Below are positions 38,001 to 46,772 of a stretch of DNA of 64,000 nucleotides, one piece after another. The stretch spans positions 1,197,501 to 1,261,500 of the forward strand of contig JAJTWR010000021.1 in NCBI GenBank assembly GCA_021613335.1, read 5' to 3'. Position 1 is the stretch's first letter; every line of letters starts with the position of its first letter. The stretch is from Whitmania pigra. Its lineage: Eukaryota > Annelida > Clitellata > Hirudinida > Haemopidae. Made by a program: the position numbers and the translations under genes. Under the pieces are notes generated by a model. It saw only the letters and a list, made by a program, of their open reading frames with translations. It had not been told where the DNA came from and ran no database searches.

Positions 38001-41000
38001 TTGTAGCAAGAAATGAGCTGTCGTGTTTAATAGAGCATGCCTCAATGACAATTTATTATATAATTGTAAATCATTAATTGATCATTAAGGTTGCGTCATC
38101 AAATTATTACGAAATTGATAATTTTACGCTCTTTTAAACCCTAATTGATTTTAATGGCTAGGTTCGATGAACCAGAAATGCATATGCTGTTTAAAAAACT
38201 CTTTCTTCCCGGTGTTGAAGAGAGGCAGCAAAAATTATTTCATTATGAGGTCAAAAACGAGTCTCGGCCATATTCTCATACTTCAAATGTGGCACAGGGG
38301 CATAGACACCATCTCTAATTGGCAAGGACCTCAGTTTGGCTTCTTTGTCATTTTGCATAAAACGATATTTAGGATTGTAATTCAAAGTTTTAGCCAAGTT
38401 TTAAAGTTTTTTATGTTTGAAATTCTCGTCAGGTTTGTACACGACATTAAGGTCATAGACTTGCAAACCCAAACTTCGTACTATTTTTTGTGCTACTCAT
38501 GGGTCGGCATCAACAACCTGGAATGGAAATCGTCCTTACTTTGCATTATTATCACCTATGAAGACTTTCATAAAGTCAACCATCTCCTCCCTCACAACAC
38601 GTACAGGTTCATCAAACATTCATTATTTATTTTTAATCATCGATCAGAGGTTTATCACAGTGCGTGCAAAACATTTACAAGCGCCCTTCAAATGTTGCAC
38701 AACCTTTGAAACATTGGACTAATCAGAACTAAATTTAAAATGTAAATTCTGATGTTATGCACTTGTCCCAAATTTTCTTTTGATTGAACAAAAAATGGTT
38801 AACAAAAGGTTATAGGCCCTTTGGAAAAACTCAATTCACGGTTAAATTATCAAATAATTAACTTTTAAATTTTATTCAAACATTATTATTTGTAATTAAT
38901 AACACGTCCTTTATTTTCTAAAACTTGTATGCGCCTATGTTTCATTGATTTAATAAGTATTTTTAGGTAATGGTCGCTCAGGCTGTTCCATGCCCTCATT
39001 AGGGCCTCTCCCAGCTATTTTTTTTATCAAAATATGTCTTTCCACTTCTACATACTTCACTCACAACCTATCCATAAAAATGGAAAACATTTAATTTCAA
39101 TTAGTTTGAGATCTGGGGATAATGGTGGCCAACTCATCATCTTGTTTTTCCGGAAAAGGAAAAAATTCTCGTCAACTTGGAGACATGTATGGAGGTATTA
39201 TCCTGCTGAAATAAAAAGTTATCGCCAAAATTATTATTGGCAAATGATAGCAGAAACTTATCTAATGTCACAACATAATTGTGAAATTTTGTTGTCTTCC
39301 CTTTAAGAATGCCAAAGACGTTGTCTCTTTTGACAAAATTGCTCCCGAGATCAAAGTAGGCTGTCTTCTTTTCCATAACTAAGTGGTGCAAATAATATTG
39401 GCAGTCATTTGGTCCATTCAGATTAAATTTTATCTCATCAGAAAAAAATTTTTTGGTCCCATCCCGATTTGAATTGAACCATATTACATTTCCATTTCAT
39501 ATGCACATTTTTGCGACCTTCTTTGAAATGCAAAGTCTGTCATATTTGAATTTTCCACTGTTATTTAAGCAATTGCAGAATGTCTTCTTACAGACATTTA
39601 ATTTCAAGCTTGTTGTAAGCTGGTTTGCAGAGAAATGTTTTTTAGAAGTTTCAGGAAAAAGTTTTTTTCGCATCTTTTGTCGAAGTTTTTGACGTCTCCC
39701 AGTGGGAAAATGTTTCCTTTCTCTTAAACTTTTAGTACACTCTTTCTATCCATGATAAAAATATTATTTACTAAACTGGCGACTAAAAATACCTTATATA
39801 TAGTTTTGTAGTTCATAAATCTTAATGTGATTCCTGTGGAAAAACTTGTAAAAGTTTGCTAATAGATATATCACTAAATATTGCAAAGCGCTTGTAACCT
39901 TTTTACACGGCCTAACTAGAACATTTTGATGAATTAAACCATCAATAGGAAATTTGGCACAACTGTATATAAACACAATTTACTTATAACTTCCAAATTT
40001 GGCTTTGATCAGTTCAATATTTTAGGAGTTATGCTAAAATTAAGGGGCGCTTGTCACCTTTACAAAAAAATGATAAAAATGTCGACCTCATATGTGCTTG
40101 GTCAGAAACATGGAAGAGAAAACCATGCATTTTAAATGGAAACTGAAATGTGGCTAATCAAATGTCACTCATTTTACAATTACGCCATTGCCTCTGAGTT
40201 CCTTGTAGTGCATCTAATTGTATACATTCAAGTGACCTTTAATTATCGGGTATGTTTTTCAGGTACGCCCAGTACAAGCACAGGCTCTTGTCGATATTTC
40301 TCATGCCTGGGATTGATAGACTTTCCAGATTCGACCGAGTGATCAGCTTTACCTTCAGAATAATTTTTACTGCTTTGGTTACACTTTTCACTCTTGAGAA
40401 AGGGTTCGAATTAGGCCTGCTCTACGTGAATGTTGGAGGGGTACAAGGAACAGTAATAGTGAACGGTGCGTCAAGTCTGCATCATTCATATTTCGTCCAG
40501 TCACGTCGCCAAAAATATGGATGACATTGTTTTCCACGAATTTTTATCCGGTAGGATTTAAGTGGCTTCAAATACATTTCTGATTGCAGCACTGTTTGCC
40601 ATTTTGTATACAAGCGTCGTGATGTTCTTTATTGATTTGGCGCTGCTTACTATGAAGTGGCAGCCTCACCCCATTGTCTTTGCCAAAGATAACATTTTGG
40701 GAATCCAGCGAGGGGTGAGTAATTGAAAAGTTAAGATGACATTTGTTGGAATTAGAAATAAACGCTAATGTCACTAAGAAGTCTCATAAGTATGTGGGAA
40801 GTAAAGATAACCAGTGTTTGTTCAGCCTGGACAGTTCAGGAGTATCGTATGAACAGTGGAAATCGCGGTTGTAATAATAAATTTTAATAATAAGTTAATT
40901 AATTATTACAATTACGTTACAAATAGTGTTAAGGTACAATTTATTTTTCTTATGAATTTGCATGTACATAAATTATGATATTACATGATATATACAATAA

Positions 41001-44000
41001 TGTAATTATGCATTTAAAGTGTGGTACTCATAACGTAACATTTCTCTGAAGCTATTAACATCGTAACAGGTTGAAATAACATCGTTTAGAGTCGTCAACA
41101 ACGTTTTGAAGGTCATGCTTCACATTGTCAGGCCCCGAGGTAATTAGGAATTTATAAATTCATAACGGCAATTATGAATTTATAGCTTCGTCATGAATAA
41201 ATATTCTGCAATATTCCAACTTAAGGATTAAGTTTCCTTGTGGAAACCTTAAGTAACCAAATTCTTTAACAATTGAATTATAAACATTTTAAATAATTGT
41301 TTTTTTACATTAATTATTTTACCTCGTCAATTAATTATCGAATTTGATTTATTAATTTTCTACATTTATATTGCTGCGTTTTCAAACAGTTCAGCAAATC
41401 AGTGTTGTGCAGTAACGAATTACATGTACAATACTGTAATTAATTACATTTTTTGGTAATTTTTACTTGTAACAATTACAAAAAAAATTGTGTACTCTTA
41501 CTTGTAACAAATTACTATTTTTGGTCATACTTTTAATTCGTTACCTTTTTGGCGCAAGACGTTACAAAGTAACATAAATAACATTTTAAATTAGTTTAAT
41601 TTATTTAAAAATTTAAATTCTAGATTGTTATTCTTTGGTTCGTTCGAGAACCTTCCCCTTCCCGATCATCGCTCATTTGTTATTGTGGTTATCGCCGGTC
41701 GTTTTTGTTTTAAATCGGAAATTGTTGATTAGTCATACCGAAGCTTTTTTAATATATAATATTATATACATATAATAATATAAGATTTAATAAATCGTAG
41801 TATGGATTCATTTGAAACCATTTTTAGTGTCGTTAGCGAAGATAAGAGGAACAAGGGTGAAGATAGTCCGTGGCCGTATTTGAACAAAATGTTCAGATTT
41901 CAATCAAAGGAAAACCATATAAGTATGCATGCCTACTCTGCCAACAGAAACAAAAACTACATGTTCAGCATATGAAGGTTCTTCATCTAACTTAAAGAAC
42001 CACGTGGAACGCATGCATCCAACAGAAGTTAAGGAATATGGTATATCTGTTGCTAACGATTGTCAAGCTTGATGAGAAACTGGTAGCCAAAATAGCATCT
42101 TCTAATGCAGCAAAGATGGACGAGCTTTGAGCTCTCGTTCATCTGATGCTGACAGTATTGAAGACAGTTTCTTCAATTGCACAAGGTCAACTGATATTCT
42201 AATGCAGTATCTTCGAGACCGATCAGATGACATGAACATTATTACTGGAAGCGATACCCTGAAGAAATTATTTATCCAGTTGAACACTCCTCTGCCAGCT
42301 AGTGCAGCTGTTGAACGTTTATTCAGCTCTGCTGGTATGACAAAGAACAGCTGAAGGACCATAATGAGTGACAAACTATTCGAGGACTTAGTTATGTTAA
42401 AAATTAACAAAAATTTGTGATTGTAATGTAATAAATAATAAAAACACCAAAAGAATGCATTAGTTCAAATGTTATTACTTAATGACTGTTAGTACTAGCA
42501 GTTAATACCAGTAATTGTTTTAACGATAAGAGAAACAATTCCTTTTAAATAATACGGAATGATGTATGATCACAATAATGGCGGCATCAAAGTTACTTGT
42601 AATTTTTACTTAAAAGTAACTTTTAGACGCTGTAACTTTTAACTTTTACTTGAGTAAATTTTTGAGACAATACTCTTACTTATACTTAAGTAGCTTTTTG
42701 AGCTATTACTTTTACTTGTAACTAGTTACCGAAATGAGGTAATTTTTACAACACTGCAGCAAATACGTTAACATTCGATTGTCTTTGGTTATTTTAATCA
42801 AATCGTCCCCGAAATTTCATAATAAAAATATGAAAGTTGATAATAAAAACATTGAAAGCATGAATGACATTTTCTGCTTCAGACGCCGACGTGAGTATTG
42901 ACGATGTGGAAGTTGGTCAAAAGATGTTTGGAAACCTTTTTTATTTGAAAGGAAAATATTTCTTGCGTCAATTCACTCCCGGTGTCTTTTTTATTCTTTC
43001 CATCATGTGTGTCCTTTCACTCTTAATTTTTGCAATTTCGTATTCGGTAAGACGATAATGCTTTGTAATTATTTTTATATTTATTCGAACGATTTAAGTT
43101 TCATGTTGTGGAAAGTAGGCCTTTAGTAATTTTTTGCTAATTAGAAATCGAGTGTTAGAAAAATTGTGAAAATAAGAAGATATTCGTTATTATAATATAA
43201 GGATATTATCATATAATTTTCAAAATATTGTTACGGATGTGTTGTAAGTGTAGCATACTTAAATATTCAATGCTGCAATGACAACGTTCTAAAAAAATTC
43301 GTTTTCGAAATAAGTGGATTTGAACGTGATGTAAAAGAAGTAATTGTTATTTTATAGAAAAGTTCCGACCGCATTCACCACTGGAAAGAAATGCTTTTTG
43401 TATCATACGTGGTTAATTTTGTGGTGGCAGATACCGTCGAGTTTGCATTGACGGTGTTGATATTCTCATTCATTGTTAAAGCAGAAATACATCCAGAAGT
43501 CGTGAACACAGAAAAAATTCTCTACACTGTCAGAAGAGGTTTTCAATTGCTTATCGAATTTTTATCACCAAATGATCTACGGTGAATAATGTTAAATCGA
43601 TTAAAAAGTGATCAATAAAATCAATTAAGATAAAAAAAATTGGACAAATACAAAAAAAATGACCAAAATACTTTACTAACTAATTGTTAACTCTTTCAGA
43701 GCTGGCCGATGCTAGCGGTCTCATTTTAGCAGACGCTATCGCCACTAGAAAGAAGAACATCAAGTACAAGAGACCCATGCACAACCAATTCGCCTCCTTC
43801 ACGAGAAAGTACAAAATGCACAAGATTGTTTCCATGAGTCGCTACGTCGACATGTTCTTTGCTCTCGTTTTCTTATTTGCACTCATGGCCTTCTGCGTCT
43901 TCGGTTTTGTCGGTCCTTCGTCAGGAGTACGAGAAGTGAATGGCTATTTGATTCGCAGTTTTAAAGAAGAACAGACCAGACAGGTATAGGTTATTGCTTT

Positions 44001-46772
44001 TCTTTTTAAGCCCCGCCCGTCTGTAAGCTAAAAGTATTAGCTCGGAAATGACAGATAATCACGAAAGAAAATTATTGGAACTACATCGAGAACGTAGTAT
44101 TGAAGCAGATTTACAGCAACGTCAATGAGTCGGAGAAAGAGAACGGTACAGATCAAGAGACGTTGGAAGAATTCTTGTTGACCAACGTTACTGACGAGAA
44201 CTTGACAGAGTTGATTCAAGCGAACGCTTTTGAAGACTTCCTAGACTCCATATTCACCCTTCCCAACAACATAACGTTTGCCTTGAAAGCAGTTTGCCTC
44301 AAAATCCTTGCATCGTACAAATGTAATTATTTTGACAATGTACTTTACTATTAATTATTATTATGGTCGCTAGTATGATGGCAGGTTGCAGAGACTTATT
44401 GCTTGGCATTTTAGTTATTGTTAACGTTTTTTTTAATAACGGCTATTATTTCATAATTATTTCATGGGCGGTACTTATCGGTTAAATATGTTTAAAAACT
44501 CGGATGTCTTCGCATATAACTGCATATAACTGCCATTCCAGTGTGTCGAGTACTTGATATTCAATTGGTAGTTCGCATAACGTTCTTTGCCGCCACAGAT
44601 TCTCTGGTGATAATGTTCGATGAAATTCAACCAAGTTCGTGGAGGTCTTTCTGTTTCACGCGCAACAAAACAGAGAACTTGAAACTGTTGACGGAAGTCG
44701 TCAAGAAAAGTTCCTTCCACAAAAGCATCAAAGGTTTGGCCTTCAAACTCTTCCTCTACACTCCTGAAGTGCACGTTTTCTCCATGTTTACCGTGGCAAC
44801 TATCAACACTCACTCAGGAAGACTGAGAACTAAAATGGAGGTTGCAATTTTCTTTACCAGTCACTATTACTACGAATGCTCGATGAAGTTTCTTATTATT
44901 AATGCTCAGTGATGCAAGTCTTGTAAAGAAATGTTGTAGAGACCATATGAACATGAATAAAAAAACAATTGCATGACTATCTGCCATGGAGATGTTGAAA
45001 TCATTCCATTTCACAGGTTCTCAGTCGCAAGTTTTACAGCTTCGCCGAGCTAAGGCAAATATTCATCTTCTTCTGCATTTTTCTCTGCTTGATTTTCTTC
45101 TTGATCATTACCTACCTCTTGCACATTTATTACGACGGCGTCTACACTTTTGTAATCATATTCCGTCTCTCAGTTCAGACTCTGTCGCTTGTTTTTGCCT
45201 TACTCTTCATGCTGTCCATTCTCATCAGTCTCCAGGAGCCATACGAGATCTTCACGAGTCGTTCCATGTTCTTCAACGTGTCTTTCAGTAACCTTGCTGA
45301 TAGGGTGAGCCAGATTTCATTGCTTAAAACTTTGCTGGCTGCTAACAGAATAGTTGTATTTAGTTTTAATGCTGTTTTTATTACGTGGTTGTAATATGTT
45401 TAGTGTTAGTTTTTATTATTTAAAGACCTTAAGTGATTACTTAATATGTTCGATGTTCGAACAGAATGCTTTTGAGATGGGAGTTAGTTTATTTGAAATT
45501 ACAACAACGATTGTTCTAGTTTAGCTTGCTATTACAGTTATAAAAGTATTTTTAAAATTTTTATTATTTTCTATAGCTATTACAATTATTACAATTATTA
45601 TAGTCATTACATTACGACAGCTGAAGTCAACCATGTACATAATGGTTGTGTTCTTCACCCTGTTGAGACCCATTATGTTCATCGCACACAAGTTACAACT
45701 GGGGAGGTTCTACTGGAATGAATCTTTTACCCATTTGCACCAGGCTTACACAATGGTCTTCATAATCTTAACTGGACATGGGATCAGTATGCTTTGGCAC
45801 CTCAAGAGGTAAGAATAAATGAGCGCGAAAAATGAATGAAGTACTGGCTATCTTATATCATGCCATTGAGGTAGGAAGGTAGGTAGTTGCCAACGTCCGT
45901 TGATTAACTTTGGTTGGACAGAGCAGGTCCGCCGAATTTCAAAGCCAACTTGGTTATCAACAGATTTACCTTAATTAACTTAACATTTTTTTAATTATGG
46001 TTTAAGGAAAAAAATAAAAGTCTCATCGTAATAGTAGAATATTTATAAACCCGGGTGAACTCCAAGAAATTGAATGGCCCCTGGGCACATGAACAACTGC
46101 AGCTTTATTTTTTAAACAGCCAACGCCAAATTTTCGTTTTTGAATTGTTAAATTTTTTTTTAATTATTAAAATTTATTTGAACAAAACTATAATCATAGT
46201 GCTCGTATTAATTATGGTATTTCACAGCTACTACAGACTGCGTTCTTTGAGAGAAGCCGTACTGATAAGTTCTTTAACCATTTTCCATGCTGCCGACACC
46301 ACACGACTAATCGAACAAAAATTGTGTTATTTGAATATAGTGGCCTTTCTAACTACTATTATTGTAGTTAAGTGGGTGATCTTTTCACACTTTTTCTACA
46401 TGAAAGGTGAGTTTTCAATCAAATCATTAGTATTATCCATTCATGTTAATTATCTATTATATATTTTTATTATTATGTTGCTCGTTTTAGTTAATTATTT
46501 GTTTTATCTTAAATCACCAAATATGTTTATTTATGCCCTCTTTCCAAACTCATTCCTAAGTTTCTTGCACGAGAGGACTGAAGTTCCCATTTTAAATTAT
46601 TTAAAATTTTAATCGCACAAAAATGAATCACTTTGCGAGTAACAAGTCTTTTAGATGCATCATCCATCACCCGTTCAGTAATAATCGGAAGCCATATTTC
46701 AATTTTGCCCAAATTTTGTAATTGATAGATTGGAGACGTCTCAAACAACCAAAGGTGACCCCAGACGAGTAG
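9938..46772 (+). CDS. Polycystin-1-type receptor/channel protein, about 40 exons
   Basis: Large membrane protein of the polycystin-1/PKD1-like/REJ family. In animals these 11-TM proteins act with TRPP (PKD2-type) channels in cilia, sperm or sensory cells. My exons: 9938-10010, 10073-10212, 10866-11016, 11276-11434, 11931-12056, 12215-12343, 12596-12724, 12910-13023, 13578-13688, 14118-14302, 17343-17442, 17674-17820, 20582-20728, 21475-21602, 21669-21822, 21920-22120, 22185-22345, 22514-22690, 22853-23100, 23825-23903, 23987-24211, 24344-24460, 29756-30018, 31669-31864, 32859-33068, 37547-37706, 38162-38321, 38433-38606, 40263-40465, 40590-40714, 40845-40872 (inferred), 42883-43046, 43358-43538, 43700-43983, 44055-44322, 44542-44840, 45017-45304, 45621-45808, 46228-46406, 46729-46772. 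They total 6,615 nt (2,204 residues) with matching phases. Five donors are GC. Start: ATG followed by a hydrophobic signal peptide (FGLSIFVSIVIFMLF). Domain order is very secure; individual splice edges less so. The orthology group (PKD1, PKD1L or PKDREJ) is unresolved. Confidence 0.9.
11276..13688 (+). other. Polycystin exons 4-9: EGF-like modules
   Basis: Six exons, each beginning and ending in phase 1, encode cysteine-rich EGF-like modules (residues about 122-377). Exon 4 starts CPPYTFGERCENFC, a multiple-EGF/laminin style. Exon 5 carries CTCEVGYQFD. Exon 6 is a calcium-binding type (DVNECAQPL, NVLGSFKCLC). Exon 7 has CSNCTKDKVCEIL. Exon 8 has CRCRPGYVLVDNYVC. Exon 9 is again calcium-binding (INECENLRC, FPGSSICQC). 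The uniform 1-1 phase is the classic signature of shuffled extracellular modules. The exon 5 donor reads GAAG|GCTTAT, a GC donor required to restore the Asp codon of DVNEC. Confidence 0.85.
14985..16575 (-). mobile_element. Decayed hAT/ZBED-type transposon
   Basis: Minus-strand fragments in the intron after polycystin exon 10 read as one BED-zinc-finger hAT transposase of the GTF2IRD2/ZBED5 kind broken by frameshifts and stops. The N-terminus has CLICNNGIVTPKQHNLRRH (a BED-like Cys-x-x-Cys...His finger). The middle includes HFTSAIDETVDVTGIAQLAV, and the C-terminus includes KYVCEQLLSFMKATKT, the dimerisation motif. The terminal repeats were not resolved. The related element at 33.4-37.5 kb carries the same C-terminal motif in better condition. 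Confidence 0.75.
16640..16822 (-). repeat. tRNA-derived SINE, copy 1
   Basis: About 180 bp, read on the minus strand. The head contains an A-box-like segment of the class-II tRNA (Leu/Ser) kind (GCCGATTGGGTTACGTGC). A B box (GTGTTCGAAACCC) follows about 50 bases on, then CAGCCTGCACTGCC and a conserved body with GCGCTATATAAATGG and GCATATGGCG, ending ATAAATGAAGTAC. Five copies in this window share this layout, so it is a genuine family. Confidence 0.85.
18180..20335 (+). mobile_element. Non-LTR retrotransposon (CR1/L2/jockey-like) remnant
   Basis: Lies in the intron between polycystin exons 12 and 13. The plus frame near 18300-18470 has the tail of an endonuclease domain: GLHPRITQATRVTSKSATII followed by DNIFSN, the usual LINE 'Arg-x-Thr...Ile-Asp-asn-Ile' block. 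Further on, LYYSLIYPYLNYCNLIWASN and LHVGNFMYKLDHHMLP are typical of the C-terminal region after LINE reverse transcriptase. The catalytic segment between them is broken by stops and frameshifts, so the copy is dead and 5'-truncated or internally degraded. Exact ends were not defined. Confidence 0.75.
20729..21474. repeat. Intron with weak SINE-like segment
   Basis: Intron between polycystin exons 13 and 14. Mostly unremarkable. Positions about 21215-21260 (TTTTTATAGCG then CCAAAGGGCGGTGACGCAG) resemble the body of the SINE family in minus orientation, but too diverged to be sure. Confidence 0.25.
23101..23824. other. Intron with no feature recognised
   Basis: A 724-bp intron between polycystin exons 19 and 20. 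It is AT-rich with a modestly GC-richer patch at 23580-23720. No transposon protein, tRNA-like box or repeat matching the rest of the window was seen. Confidence 0.3.
25082..26110. repeat. Element with CCCCGTCA inverted termini
   Basis: Left end CCCCGTCATAACAGCCCGG and right end, on the opposite strand, CCCCGTCAAACTAGCCCGG form an imperfect inverted repeat of about 30 bp, both continuing GCGACAAAATRGCC. The interior has a second tRNA-SINE (25368-25551). A related sequence with the same terminal and internal segments, in inverted order, lies at about 30353-31140. This looks like a non-autonomous DNA transposon with no coding capacity. The superfamily could not be named because no clean target duplication was seen. 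Confidence 0.5.
25368..25551 (-). repeat. tRNA-derived SINE, copy 2
   Basis: Same family as 16640-16822. Shared blocks on the minus strand include GGGTTACGTGCTTGCATACG and CAGCCTGCACTGCC, and the tail ends AAATGAAGTACAATTACAAT. The B box is damaged by a deletion (the conserved TTCGAAACCC reads TTAAAAACCC). It lies inside the CCCCGTCA element. Confidence 0.8.
26504..26695 (-). repeat. tRNA-derived SINE, copy 3, inserted in gypsy integrase
   Basis: Same family, minus strand, with the intact B-box core GTGTTCGAAACC and the CAGCCTGCACTGCC-like body (here TAGCCTGCACTGCC). It interrupts the minus-strand integrase frame of the Ty3/gypsy remnant, so it arrived after that element. Confidence 0.8.
28830..29036. 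repeat. Short inverted-repeat element (MITE-like)
   Basis: A unit of about 200 bp has left end CAGTGGACGGATTTAGGGG and right end, on the complementary strand, CGAGGGCGGATTTAAGGGG, matching at most positions across 15-18 bases. The interior is AT-rich and non-coding. Probably a hAT-like miniature element. The target-site duplication is not clear. Confidence 0.4.
29398..29517 (-). repeat. Second tRNA-derived SINE family
   Basis: On the minus strand the head reads GGTGGCCTAACGGTTAAGGC (A box) and, about 35 bases later, GCGGATTAAAACCCCGC (a decayed B box). It is followed by GTCCTAATCATCTAGC and AACGGACGTTAATAAAACA. The last two blocks recur near 26460-26500 and at 32140-32190, so this is a separate dispersed family. 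The tRNA head and the body differ from the first SINE family. Confidence 0.6.
30353..31140. repeat. Second copy of the CCCCGTCA element, with SINE
   Basis: Begins ACCCGTCAAAATAGCCCAGCG. It contains segments found in reverse order and strand in the 25082-26110 element: ACATTAACCGATAACTGATT; then ATTTAATTCGAAATCGGTGG; then GTTGGTATCAGGAAATTTCA. A SINE interrupts it at 30705-30906. It lies in the intron between polycystin exons 23 and 24. The right end is poorly defined. Confidence 0.45.
30705..30906 (+). repeat. tRNA-derived SINE, copy 4 (best-preserved head)
   Basis: Plus strand. The head GGTTGGCCGAATGGGTTACG is a good match to the class-II tRNA (Leu/Ser) A box. The B box GTGTTCGAAACCC lies about 50 bases downstream. 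The body has CAGCCTGCACTGCC and GCATATGGCG, and the tail is ATGAAGTACAATTACAATTAC, a short repeated ACAATT tail typical of SINE 3' ends. It is the best copy for defining the family. Confidence 0.88.
33558..35149 (-). mobile_element. piggyBac-type element inside the hAT
   Basis: Flanked on both sides by TTAA (33554-33557 and 35150-35153), the piggyBac target. The ends are CCCTAATCCG on the left and the complement of CCCTCATCCG on the right, matching at nine of ten bases. Minus-strand frames read as piggyBac transposase: 34417-34638 has DKLYTSVALVVELLSQ and TCVGTMLKNKRD plus SIFVFDGKYYI. 34080-34364 has SKCPTVMFFNMLGTDAIARF. The order and motifs fit the C-terminal half of PGBD-like transposases. 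The copy is about 1.6 kb and disrupted, so not autonomous. Confidence 0.85.
35613..36976 (-). mobile_element. Internally deleted hAT, copy A (nested)
   Basis: 1,364 bp with terminal CAGTGTTGT on both ends (inverted) and a perfect 8-bp duplication AACATTGG (35605-35612 and 36977-36984). The subterminal regions contain many copies of TTACTTGTAA-like words. On the minus strand it codes for a BED-finger N-terminus near 36570 and a hAT dimerisation domain at 36015-36242 (ASAAVERLFSSAGM). The catalytic middle is absent. It splits the transposase frame of the enclosing hAT. Nearly identical to the element at 41400-42756. Confidence 0.9.
37547..38606 (+). other. Polycystin exons 26-28: PLAT domain
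   Basis: PLAT/LH2 beta-sandwich following TM1, as in all polycystin-1 proteins. Exon 26 has the opening strand CYLVIINTGNVMNAGAFTN. Exon 27 has LKRGSKNYFIMR, then TSLGHILILQMWHRG (the Leu-x-x-Trp-His signature). Exon 28 resumes with FVHDIKVIDLQTQTSYYFLC. The exon 27-28 junction gives NWFVHDIKVIDLQ, which aligns with the family's Trp-aromatic-...-Asp-Leu-Gln block only if a GC donor is used (AATTG|GCAAGG at 38322). Exon 26 begins about 24 bases after the end of a nested transposon, so its acceptor position is the best of several candidates. Confidence 0.85.
38990..39760 (-). mobile_element. Tc1/mariner-type transposase remnant
   Basis: Minus-strand pieces in the intron between polycystin exons 28 and 29. 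Reading downward from about 39740: RQKLRQKMRKKLF; then KKFFSDEIKFNLNGPN with the first catalytic Asp; then FGDNFLFQQDNTSIHVSK with the second Asp; then, after a frame change, SWPPLSPDLKLIE with the final catalytic Glu. The order and spacing are those of Tc1/mariner DDE transposases. Stops and a frameshift show that it is dead. The terminal repeats were not delimited. Confidence 0.82.
40845..40872 (+). other. Inferred 28-nt micro-exon of the polycystin gene
   Basis: Exon 30 ends in phase 0 (CGAGGG|GTGAGT at 40714), whereas exon 32 begins in phase 1 (acceptor at 42882), so a piece of length 1 mod 3 is needed. An open stretch with acceptor GTTCAG and donor CGCG|GTTGTA, coding EYRMNSGNR, satisfies both phases. 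It would fall in the cytoplasmic loop after TM3. Support is purely phase arithmetic. Another small exon elsewhere in the intron would do equally well. Confidence 0.3.
41400..42756 (+). mobile_element. Internally deleted hAT, copy B
   Basis: 1,357 bp in the intron between polycystin exons 30 and 32. Ends CAGTGTTGT, inverted, with a perfect 8-bp duplication CAGCAAAT (41392-41399 and 42757-42764). It is near-identical to the element at 35613-36976 but in the opposite orientation. Plus-strand coding pieces: a start near 41803 (MDSFETIFSVVSEDKRN, PWPYLNKMFRF) leading into a BED-type finger (ACLLCQQKQK... with His residues after a frameshift), and a dimerisation domain at 42127-42354. The catalytic RNase-H-like core is missing in both copies. 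Confidence 0.92.
45809..46227. repeat. Intron with a SINE-related fragment
   Basis: Intron between polycystin exons 38 and 39. Positions 45875-45935 contain GCCAACGTCCGTTG, similar to the AACGTCCGTTGCATAG block of the second SINE family. Nothing else was recognised. The long open frame beginning at 46055 is intron sequence upstream of exon 39. Confidence 0.3.

Larger units (their letters stand above)
40263..46772 (+). other. Polycystin exons 29-40: TM2-TM11, TOP domain, short tail
   Basis: Exon 29 opens with YKHRLLSIFLMPG and FDRVISFTF, matching the family's block before TM2. TM2-6 lie in exons 29, 30, 32, 33 and 34. Exons 35-36 form the extracellular polycystin (TOP) domain: YWNYIENVVLKQIY, many N-glycosylation sequons, and FKLFLYTPEVHVFSMFTV, equivalent to the family's Leu-Tyr-Asn-Pro block. 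TM7-8 are in exon 37, TM9-10 in exon 38, and the pore-helix-like LREAVLISSLTIFHA plus TM11 in exon 39. Exon 40 adds 14 codons ending KVTPDE. There is no C-terminal coiled coil and no Leu-Gly-Asp-type selectivity filter, so this is more likely an accessory subunit or receptor than a pore on its own. Confidence 0.88.

Noticed and set aside
46055..46612. A 185-codon plus-strand frame
   Set aside because: Only the part from 46228 to 46406 is coding (polycystin exon 39); the rest is intron on either side.
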